A stretch of 64,000 nt of DNA, taken from positions 839,803 to 903,802 of the forward strand of contig JAJVDF010000137.1 in the NCBI GenBank assembly GCA_022410635.1, written 5' to 3'. Position 1 is the stretch's first letter. Every line of letters starts with the position of its first letter. The translations under genes were made by a program, and so were the position numbers. This DNA comes from Tretioscincus oriximinensis. Taxonomy: Eukaryota; Chordata; Lepidosauria; Squamata; Gymnophthalmidae. Below, in pieces: positions 21,901-33,900 of this stretch. The notes under the pieces are model-generated. The model was not told the DNA's origin, made no database searches, and was given only the letters and a program-made list of their open reading frames with translations.

Positions 21901-24900
21901 ATAATTTTAGTGTCAAAAGATGTTAGGACATGGTATGATTATATTTTGAACAGTTTTAATTTGATTTAACCAGATAGCATTATTTAATATTTCATGGAAT
22001 GGAACAATGTTTGATTTGGAAGACAAATGCAACTGTTTGCTTGACTTTATCAATTAATGAAATTCCAAATAAACTGTTATGGGCTCTAAGGGATTCTCCC
22101 AATTATCAGTTGGCCCCAAGATGGATAACAAAAGCAACCCCTCGGGGTAAATAGATAGCAAAAAGATATGATGAAAACTATGGACTTGCTGCTTAATTAA
22201 TCCTTAATTAATTAATTAATTAATTAATTAATCTATTACTGCCCGAGAGAAGGGTAAATGAAATGGAATTCGCGACACTGATGTAGTTATTATTTATCCT
22301 AAAATGTATAAAATTTGAATTACTTTTTTAGAAGAAAAAAACGATAATTCCAGGTGGAGAGATAATGCACGTTGTCTATGTGAAGTCGACTCCTTCTCCA
22401 AAAGAGCCTGTGACGTTCTGTCTCTTGTAGCCCTACAGGTTCCCACGTCGAATGGTGTAAGCAACTCATTGCTGCTACAATTTCCAGCCAGATTTCAGGA
22501 ACTGTACCGACGGACAGCGTATCCAGAGAATACAGGGTTAGTCGTTCTATTTATGTATTTTAATGCCTGCCCTCAATAGAACAGGGCTGGACTCAAATAG
22601 TGGCAACCTCCAAGCTGTGGGATCATCAGTCCCTGGTGGCGCATCAGTTATCATCACTGATTTGATTGAGAACATCTTTGTCGATGCCCCTCTTCCACCT
22701 GGCCTTTGACTGAAGAAACAGCTTCTCCTAACCCACTTTCAGGCATGGTTTTAATATTTGAATGTGTTTTTTACTGGGCTGAGCAGCCCTGAGGTATAGA
22801 GTGGGGTGGAAGTGTACAATATTATACGTTAAAAAATTCACAAGAAAGGGCAAGGTTTCTCACGTGATTTGCATCAGTGCTATGGGCAGTTACAGTCTCT
22901 TTTTCATATAAGTAGCGATTATGATGCATCGTGTTCCATTGAAATCCTTCCTGGGTTTAGGAGGTGGTAGATTTGTTTAATCAGATTCCTAAAACTCCTT
23001 CACATGTGGGTCCTGTATGCCATGATGAATCCAGTGAATCAAACCTGCTGAGGATCTGCTTAAAAAATTCCCTTTGCTTTTCCCTAGTGTCAGAGTCAGT
23101 ATGTTGTGCTTGGAAGCCTCTCTCTTTAGTTTACAGCTTCTGCCTTTTATACAGCCGGGCAGCTCTTGTGCATCTTCAAGCTCTTCTCAGGCTCATTCAG
23201 TAGGATCTGAGTTGGTAACATTAGAATTAAGAGCATCAGGGAGCCCTGGGGCTATTTCTCAAGAACAGTGTGGTTTTGTTTCACAACTGTCACTTTCTTG
23301 GCAACAGGGTTCCAAAGATGAAAAGTGTTTTTGGTGAGCTGGTCTTGGTGGGTCTGTGGGTGCCTCAGCATTCAGCATCTCTTGTCAGACACCTATTTCT
23401 GGCAGGAAATGAACTTCTATAGCAAATCCTGACTGAACTATGCAGATTCGAGCCTACCTGTACTTAAAGTGTAGTAAACAGTCCTAGATTTAATTAAACA
23501 TAAGAACATAAGAAGAGCCACCCTGGACCCACCTAGTCCTGCCTTCTGCCCCACACAGAGGCCCACCAGATGCACCTGGGCAGCCCGAACAGAGGAAACA
23601 AAATATGCTCCTGTTTATGACTCCCTGCAAATGGTATGTCAGGAGTCCTGCCTGTGGCTCCATCCCAGAGGCAACATCCAGACATCCATCCTAGTACCCA
23701 TTTATACCCTTGGTATAAATGAGTANACCCTTGGTATTAAAGGAGTAGTTCTAGTTCAGTGGTAGAGCAAAGAACCTGGAGAGCAAAAATGGAAAATGGC
23801 AAAGCACTTATAAAGAGGAGCCCTGCTGAATGGGGCCAGAGCCCATCTTGTCCAGCATTCTGTCTCACCAATTGTACCTGGGCAGCCTGAAGTAGAAAAC
23901 GGCAAAATCTTGCTCCATGCAAATGGGAGTTCAGGAATCCTGCCTGTTGCTCCATCCCGTAGGCAAGATTAAGAGATTCATCCTAGTAGCTCTTTGACTG
24001 CCAGGAACCTGTCTAATCCTGTCTTAAAGCTATCCAGGCTGTTAGCTATCACCATCTCTTCTGGAAGTCAATTCCATAGACCAATAACTTTCTTGGTGAA
24101 AAAACACTTTCCTTCGTCTGTCTTAACCCTTTGCCTATCAGCTTCAAGGAATGCCCTGTGGTCCTAGTTTTGTGCGAAAGAGAAAATGCTTTTTCTCTAT
24201 TCACCTTATCCACCCCAAGCATGATTTTATTCACTTCAATCAGGCCACCTCTTAAATGATGTCTTTGGGGGCTGAAGAGGCTCAGATGTTGCACCTGTTT
24301 TCACTTTGGTATCTGTGCTAAGAAAACAGAGTGGAGAGCCTCATGGAATCTGCGAGTGGCTGTATTGTATGGTAAAGCAAACTGGCTGAAAAGCGGAAGG
24401 TTGCTGGTTCAGTTCTCCAACTGTCCCCAGAAATAGGCAGTGACAAATCACTTCTGTGTCTGAGCCAATAAAACTGCGTGGAGCTGCCCACAGTGCCTGG
24501 AGTGGGCTCTAAGCCTGTGATAGAACATACTGCCTTGAAAGGTCAAGGGATGCCCATTCGATCCCTGGCCACTTACTGTAACTAGTCCATAGCAAACCAG
24601 TTGGTATTGCTGTCAAGAAAAGCCAGAGGTGCCCGTGGAGGTTCCTATGCAGATAGTCAGGAATCGGCCGTGGGTCAGGGTCAGCTAGCAAAGCAGATGT
24701 GGACGTTTAGGGGACCCTGATCTTTTTTACTTCATAAGTGATAAGCAGAATAGTTCCTTGATTTTCCTACACCATCGAGCTATAAAACAATAAAAAAACA
24801 GAGAGAGAAAAGAAGGAGGTTGCTAAATGACATTGCTGGAATGTAGTACATGATGTATTGGATAATATCTGTATTTTAACTGGCAGGTATACAGGAGGCC

Positions 24901-27900
24901 AACTCTAAGGGTAAGAATTGAACGTGGCTCTCAGCAATTCAGCCTCTTACCTGTCTGTGTTTTTGTGCTGTGTTGAGAACTCAGTGTGCCTAATTGTTCC
25001 TTTTTTCCCATCGTTAACAGTTATTGTTAAATGAGTTGGGCCATCTTGCTACGCAAAGCACAAGCTTGTTTGCGATAGGAACGTCTTTTGTACTTCCCAG
25101 TGTTTCCATGAGCAATAAGAGCCAGTGTGTGGCAGCAGAAATGCCCCATACTAACTTACCTTTCACTGCATTAATGCTGGCAAAATGCCTCCCTTTGTCT
25201 GGCCCTGTGCTGCTTTACTTTATAGGGGAGCCATGGATACCGTACAGCCACCTGGGGGGCCAGTGTGGTGCAGGGGTTGGGGTGCTGGGCTCCCTGTTCG
25301 ATTCCACCCTCCTCCATGAAGCCAGTGGGGTGAACCTGGGCCAGTCACAGTCCCTTAGAACTCCCTCTGCCCTGTCTACTTCACAGGTTGTCTGTTGTTG
25401 AGAAGCCCTTTGGTGAAAGGCATATTATAAATAATCCTCATGAAGATGATTCCACCCAAAATTTGAAGCAGAACCTTTGATCACATCAAATTNTAGGCCT
25501 TAGCTTCTCAGATAAGATTTCATTTCTGCCCTTTGCTGGTAATGACTTTAGGTATTAGCTCTTTAGCCCAGAAAATNTAGCAAAGGGATTAGGTAGCACT
25601 TTAGAGCCTAGTCTTTAGTCCAAAGGTTCTAAACTGGATTGTTAAATTGTTCATCCCAGAATTGCAACAATGGATGGGAGATTTCTGCACCAGATGGCAT
25701 GTTAGTCAGATCTGGATTGCCAAAGGATCTCTGTAGCGAGGTCGATCAGCATCCTAGTGGAACTTAATTCAGCTGATGGGGACCCATTTGGTGCACATTC
25801 TCATTGCATCATCAAAATAGGTCCCTTAGACGTTNGGAGGCACCTCGTGGCCCAGTTCCAAAGCTCACAGGTTGGGACTGCCGTGGAGATGGTATCGCTC
25901 CAGACTGAGGCTTGCTGTGGTCCAGACCTAACCCACTCGGTCGGATTGTGGCAAGTTCAGAAAGGCCTTCAGACGCTGGTGTGTAAGGCAGGATTCCCAC
26001 ATAAAAAGTGGGACAGGATTTTGCAACTTTAATGGATGTGGAAGAGATACCTTTTCACCATGTGTAGCTTATAATGCTTATAGCACCTGGGATTTGGACT
26101 GAAAGCCAGAAAAAGCTTCTTTTTTTAAAATTAACAGTCCTGTTCTTCAGGGCTGAAAATGGTTTAAAAACATGCATTTGGCCAGAGATGGATGCTTTTT
26201 TAAAAAAAAGGTTTTGCAAAATGGCTGCTAGCAGGCCCTTCCAGCAAAAGGCGAAAGAGTTTCTCTCTGATTTAAATGGGTTATTTCAAAAGGAAGACAT
26301 GGGTACTATCTTCTGGGCAACCTTAGGCAAAAAAGAAAGAAGTGCCATTTCCAAATTCTGGGTTCCTCGGTCTAAACACAGTAAAGATGGTTCACAACCC
26401 ACCTAGCAGTTAAGCACAATTCACTTTGTTCAACTCGGGCAGGTTTTGGAAACTTTTCTTCTCTGCTCTGAATTTACTTTTATTTTTNCTTGGCAAGGTG
26501 ATCCTTTTCCCCCAGGGTACAGAATTTTAAAATGTCGTTCAAAAGTGTTTAAAAAGAAGGTCAATTTTATAAGTTTGCAGTTCAGTAGGAANTGTTTAGA
26601 AGGGTTAAAAAAAGTGCTGCGAGAGGAAGGCCTGGAGTAGTGAACTCCTTTCTTCACCTCAGACATTAACTTCTGAAACCTCGGTTGTTCCCTAAACTGA
26701 CTGCGTTCTTTGCCTTTTTGTGGGAGAGCAACCCCAGGATACCCCTGTGACTTTTCCGGTTGCCCCAGAGAGGCATGTGGAAGAAATGTTTTGGCAAACT
26801 GATTTTGTGGTTGTCTGGTGACTTTGGGAAACCGATCAGAAACGTCTGTAGCCCATGCTTAAAATATACTGCTCACAACAATTAAGGGAACACTTTAATA
26901 TACACTGTTATGTTAATTGTTTTGAGCAGTATATTTCCTGTTGTCACAGCACGTAGCATCACCAACTGACAGACATTCAGGCCAGGCCTTTAAACTGCAT
27001 CCTCACATTTCCAGTGGAGGCAGAGAATATTTAATCATTCCATCTTCTGATTTTTGCATGACGTCCCTTTCTGCTCCTATCTGTGTGCTATAATCAACTC
27101 CTTCTCTTATCTGAAGCATGTGGCCTTCTTTATACTCTGCATTTTGTCTTTGCTGTTTTAAAGGTGGCTTGTTCCAGACCAAGACAGTACATACTTCTCG
27201 TTCGGTGGGACCTGGACTTGTGCTTTTTAAAAAATCAAGGATGCACACGTTCTTTTTTTAAATCCAGCTTTTTTATTTTTTAAAGCATTTTGCCAAGTCA
27301 TGAAAGCGGTGGCAGATAGGATGATGATCCCAGTGTCTGCTGCCACTTAGGTTCCAGAGTACTTGGTGAAAGAAGTGGCCAATCAGCTGGTGGATGTTAC
27401 AAGTATCTACTGTCTCTTTTTTGTTTTCCAAAATTCTGTCCTTTCACTTTGTTATGTGCATGTTTTTTCCCGTTTCTTCTGCTTGCCTACTGCTCCATCA
27501 ATGCTATTCAGGAGATTCAGGATGGACACAATGGTTATCCTTCAGATGCAGANGTCGATCAGGTGGCAATTTTAAATTATCTTTTGTTCCTTAAATGTGT
27601 AGAATGTCTTGTGGGTGCTGAACGTCCGAAAAATCCTCGTGTTTGCCCCCTTATCCATTCTTCGGTAGCCCTGTTCCCATATTCAGCAGCAGTAGCAGCG
27701 CCTTGTGGTGACACCACTGTTGGGTGGGCCTCCTTCTTCTGTGCTCTGCAGCTGGAAGTACCAATGTGGCTGGAAAGTGCCACTAAAACAGAAAAGGCCA
27801 CACAGAACTCTTTGAAGTGGGCAAAATCCCCCCTGATGGCTTCCCAGTACAGGTAGTATATAGGCTCTGCTTATGCATACAGTTGAGGCTCATGTAAAGA

Positions 27901-30900
27901 CAACAGAGTGACTGTAGCCCAACAATAGGGGAAACCACCCAGAAAGCAGAGAGTGGTCAGTTCCATGATCAGGTCCCTCCCAGACGTTGGCAGTGGCAAA
28001 GACGTCTGCCAGGAAAGCCATACAGCGGTGCCTCTGGAGTCTGTGAGTGGCTGTAACTCAGTGGCAGAGCAAAGCAGAGGGATGCCAGTTGGATCTCTAG
28101 CTGTTCCCCATCATAGGCTAGGGCAGGCCACTTCTATAACTCTGCCAGCACAGAGGTGGCCACAACTTAACCCAGGCATAGCAGCCCAGAGAGCAAAATA
28201 GTGGCCAGCAGTTTCCCCTCTGGAGATGCTCCAGACGGGAAGATTACAAGGGGGAAACAACAGGAAGACTGATACGTTAAAGAATGAGGAGAGGAATAGG
28301 TCCAGGGAGGCTCCTGCTGCCTGCCTTTTGCTTATCAGCCCCCTCCCTAAGGCGCCAAAGACTCATCCCAGCTGTTTGTAGAGATGAAGGCCCTGTCAAC
28401 CACATGCTAGTGCAATGGCAGGCAGCCAGTGGGGCCTGCCATAGTGTATTCTGGCACATTTCTGGCCACAGCCAGCCAGTAGGAACATGGACTGAGTGTC
28501 AACCATGGCAACTTTGTTTTAATTTTCAAATTTAAATGTTGCTATTTATTACTCAACATTCTCTTACATCAATAAGGAAAATGAACCACTTGTGAGTAGA
28601 TAGGGTATGTATTTCACCCCAAAAGGGAAGCAATAATCCAGCACAAACAGTTCTTTTTTAAAAAAAATCCAGTTATCATTTTAGTTCAAAAGCCAACGTC
28701 AAAATGCTGAAGACCTTGCAGTAGGGGCCGATGGTTTGCTTGCTTCTTATATATCCTAATGCAGGTAGTTGTCCTCCTCTACCTAAACAGTCTGTTAACC
28801 CTAACTAACCTTTCACGTCTGTTCCGTACTTAAGCATGAACGTGCAATTAACCATATGGGTCGACCTATTCCTAAACACAGTGATGAAATCAGAGGCAGG
28901 ACTTAGCCTCTCCTTGCCTCCCCTACAGGGCCTTGATTTGACCCTCCCATCCCAAGTCAGTGGAACATTAGCCCCTTCCTGAACTGGGCCTTATTCTGGA
29001 TTAAATTTCAAAATCTAGACCTGCCTCTCAGGTGCTTGTGCAGACTAAGGAAGGCTCTGTCCCCACCATGCTAACCACAGGCCCTACTCTGAGACGTAAT
29101 CTAGAACGTGGCCCAGAGCAGAAAGGGCCGTACGTTCTTCCTGCACTGAGTCTTATTCTGAATTATATATGTCACAATAATAGTGTCCTGCTGTCTGCAT
29201 GCTGGATGCAGCCTGAAGAAGACCCACCCTGAGCTTTCCTTAGTCTCCCTAGAGATTCTTCACAGGTCTCTGCTGAGAAATAGTGCAGAAAGGGTCCAGC
29301 TGCATTGGGCCTTATTCTGGAGTATATATTAGAATCTGCCATCCATGTGCTGGTGCAGACCAAGAAGATTGGGGTTGATCCTTCCATGTGTGAGGCGAGC
29401 TTCTATTGGATGGTATAATCCAGAATAAAGACCAGTGCAGAAAGGGCTTTTGTTTGGCAACAAGGAGGACTTTATTACATACTTCCTCAACTAGTATTCC
29501 AAGCCACTTTCAGTTCTTGGGTAGCTGAAGGTCCCCNTTTGTTTGTTCGTTGACTACTAATGGTTCAGTTCTTTAAAAAATGTAATTGGAGAGGAAAATC
29601 GACCGTGCGGCTGGGCCTTGATTTCTTCGACTGTGCTTAGGTATACGTCTGCACTCGCCCAATGCATGTGACACAATATGACATTCGTTCCATCCTTACC
29701 ACCTCCGTGCGAAAAGCACCTGGTGGTTAATATTTCCTTTACGTGAACAGGTGGAATGTGAGATTTATTTCTGACTTTGACTTTCTGCCAGGCTTTGAGG
29801 GATGGCAACAAACTGGCCCAACTGGAGGAAGCGCCGCTTTTCCCAGGAGAATCTATCCAAGCTATTGGTAAGTGCAAGAACACTTGTGTTTGGGGAATCC
29901 AAATCATAGTTTGGATCCTGAGAAGTACCTCATGCTGAATTTAGAAATATTTTACATTTTTTAAATTTGTTAAACTTCTGTGCTGTGTTAGCTATTCTTA
30001 TGTAAGAATGACAAACGGGTGGCCCTGCAGATGTTCCTGAATCACAAGCCCCAACGTTCTGTTCCACTCCCAACACTTTTTCTGCTAAACCAAGTGGAAT
30101 GTTGGGAGTTGTGGTTCAGGAACATCTGCAGGGCCACCAGTTTGACATCGCTGACATAAGTGGAACCCTTATAAGTGGATCACCTGATCTAGTCCAGCAT
30201 CACAGCTCACAAAGTGGCTCAACGAGAAGATGAAGACAAAATCTTTACTTGCTTTCATCTCCTAGCAAATGGCCTTTGGCACATCCAATTTGGAGGCAGT
30301 GCTTAGAGGTATCCATTCTACTGCCGTGAATACATTGGTCCTCCATGAGAGGTTCTGCTGGGTCAGGACTCAGACTGAGTCTAGTCCAGCATCCTGTCTC
30401 ACACAGTGGCTCAGGCAGAAAACAAAAGCAAACACTTCACATGCTCTCAATGCAAGAGGCATTCTGTCGATTTCTCTTCCTGGAAGAGGTACCTAGAACC
30501 CAGTCTTGTAGCCATGAGTTAAGAGAAGCCCTTTACACTTGTCAGCTATTTATTTTTATGTCCAGAAAACGCATGCCTTTGAAGTCACATCCTATGGTAG
30601 TTTCTAAAATTACTTTAAATCCTATCTGGAACACCAGTCTCAAAAAAGGATGTGCTGAAAGGTTACGTGCATGAAATGTTTTGCTTTTCATGGGAATCTT
30701 TACACTAATGAAATGACACTTTTTACCCAGCTAAAGATGTCATGTATATCTGTCCATTTATTGGAGCCATCAGTGGTACCTTGACCGTGACAGACTTCAA
30801 AATGTATTTCAAGAATGTGGAGAGGGTGAGTCTTTGTTACTTAATGCACATCATACAGGGGCACAGACATGTGAAAGGGCACTCTTTGTGCTGCCCTTCA

Positions 30901-33900
30901 GATATTGGGACAATTGATTAGAAAGATTCACTTTATGTGGTTTTCTGCCCTGGTGAAAAGATACATCTTCATGCAGATCTTCGCTGCTTAGTGTCTTCTG
31001 GGACTACTGTCAGGGATCAATGGAGAGAGGGTTTTCTTCAAAACATATATTTTAACATGGAGCGTGTATAGAGGTAGGAAAATNGGTGGGTGGATGGATA
31101 GAGAGATAGATGAAAAGAGAGAGGTGGATGGATGAATGGATGGATAGATAGATAGATCCAGTCAAAAGTTTAGATACATTTTTTTATGTAAGGTGTCAAA
31201 ATGACAAAGGAATACTTTGAAGAATTTAAACTTTTAACACTTTTTTATTTACTTCTTAATTCTATATGTGTTTCTTCTCAGTTTTGATGTCTTAAATATG
31301 AATCTACATTGTGTTTATGGAAGGGGAGTGGAAAACTAAGAAAAACCATTGCACGAAAAGATGTGTACAAACTTTTGACCCATGCGTGCATGTCTGTGTG
31401 CACGTGTGTAAATAGCTAGAGAGACAGATAGATTGTTGTGGCTCCTTGTGGGAGTTTCTGGTGATGAGCAGGAAATATGTTTTTTAATCCATTCCCCAGC
31501 AACTGGCAAACGTGTAGCTCCTCCACAGCAAACTACACCNGCATATAATTGCATAATGTTCAGTTATGCCTATGCCGGTGCATATTTTCTCACGACTGCC
31601 ATAAATTAAAGTGGGGTTTACTTTGTCTTCCAATTCCAGGATCCGCATTTTGTCCTTGATGTTCCTGTCGGTGTGATAAGTAGAGTGGAAAAAATTGGAG
31701 TGCAAAGCCATGGAGACAACTGTTGTGGGATAGAAATTGTGTGCAAGGTATGGTTTGACCTTGGGGGCGTGTGCTGGGGCTGGGAGGCCGTTTGCTGATT
31801 TGTCCACATGGACGAGCTGTTAATTGAAGAGTGCAAAGTGCCACTTAAATATATAGGCAGGAAGATTGTAGAAAGGGGATGTGGGCTGCCGGAGGGATCG
31901 TGGATTTGATTTGTGCTGGGACAAACCAGATGCCTTCGTAGCCTGTAGGAATCTCTTCTCCTATATCAACCTGCCCGTGACTTAAGTTCTTCAGAGGAGG
32001 CCTCTGTGGGAAGAGGAGTAGGAACCCGGGACAGGGCCTTCTCCGTGGCCTCACCCTTGAGGTTTGCCAGTCACCTGTGTGCAGTCGGAAGATCCCTGAA
32101 GACACACCTCTTTCACCTGGCATTTTGCTGAAAAAAACTGCTCTCCCTTCCNTACTTTCAGACATTGTTGTTTTAATATGTTAATTTGGTTTTTATTGTT
32201 ACCGTCCTATGAAGCCAGAAAATGTCCTTAGATAATATTTTTNGGGGGTGGGAATTTGTGACAATGCTGTAGATCACTTAAGAGAGGTCCTGGGCTCGCT
32301 AAAATGTAGAGAAAAGATACTGGTTTCTTTATCTAATTGATATTGAACGTATCCCATCGNGTCTCACAGCAGATCACAGTGAGATAGTTATAAAAACAAC
32401 TGATCTTCACTTAAACATCAATAAAGACATGTAGATACTGTGGGGAAGCAGCCAGCAGTAATATTTGTAAATTTTTGTCATGAATGCCAATGGTGTCTTT
32501 TTACAGGATATGAGAAATTTGCGTCTAGCCTATAAACAGGAGGAACATCGACTGGAGATTTTTAAAAACCTAATCACACGAGCGTTTCCTCTTTCACATG
32601 GGCTGGTGAGTAGTAAAAGACACAACTGCGTGATTAATTCAAAATTTGGGAGTGACAAGTAGCCAATGGTTGCTGATTGACTTCTCTTAATAAAACCTCA
32701 CTCTTGAACTTTCTCTGTAGAGCAGTAATGATGATGATGATGATGAAACAATCGATCACATTCTTAGCTGTTGCAATAAAATCACACAAACTGAATACAA
32801 ACAGAGGCACAACTACATGGCCCAAATGATCCACTGGACCAACACTATCATCTGCCAGTAGTAAAGAACTGGTGGGATTATAAACCTGATTAATAGTTGA
32901 AAACGAACATGCCAAAATATCCTGGCCCTTTCGAATTCAGACTGACAAGGTTTGNGAGAACAATACACCGGATCTCACGAACGTGGAAAAGAAAAAATGT
33001 GGATCATTGATGTCGCCNTATCAGGTGACAGTTGGAATTGAGGAAAAACTCAGCCGATATCAGGATCTCAAAATCGAACTGCAACGACTCTGGCATAAAC
33101 CAGTATAGGTGGTCCCAGTGGTAATTGGCACACTGGGTGCTGTACCATAAGATCTCAGCCGGCATTTGAAAACAATAAACATTCACAAAATCACGATCAG
33201 TCAGTTGCAAAAGGCCACCTTACTCGGTTCTGCGTGCATTATACGAAAATACATCACACAGTCCTAGACGCTTGGGAAGTGTGCGACTTGTGATTTTGTT
33301 ATACGAAATCCAGCATATTAATCACAATTGCTGAGTATTACTGGTTTTTATGTCAATAATAATAACAATACTACTACTACTACTACTACTACTACTAATA
33401 ATAATAATAATAACAATAACAATAATAATAATAATAATAAATGGGATTTTAACAGAAAACATTCTCTAGAATCATTAAAAATTCTAACCAGTCATCAGCT
33501 GCACTTTCAAAGACCTCTGTATGTTCCCAGAATATATTCTAGCCCGGTTTTCCGAAAGTAGGAGAAGCCTGGTAGATTTCAAAGGAATAGCTTTGTTAGT
33601 CCAGATTCTTTAGCACCTCAAGGTGTTGCAGCTCCTCAGGGACTGACAAGAAAAGATGGGTAGCATGAACGTTTGTAGATTCTGCCTCTTCCTCTTAAAT
33701 GAGAGACAGACAAATAAGATAACTAAGGGGATCTTGTAGCATCGTAGAAGCTAACACAAACAAGGTCATCAACAGGAGCTTCTGTAGACAAGTCCACTTC
33801 TTCAAATGCATCTGCCCTTGTTCTCAGAGGATGGAGCAGGGAAGAGATGCCTTGACAATGGGTTGTTCCGAGCCCTACTGTAGGAAGCGACAGATGGTAC

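Noticed and set aside
26074..26406. 110-residue frame with basic end
   Set aside because: No family recognised, no defensible splice borders, and it lies in an MTMR1 intron with only composition in its favour.
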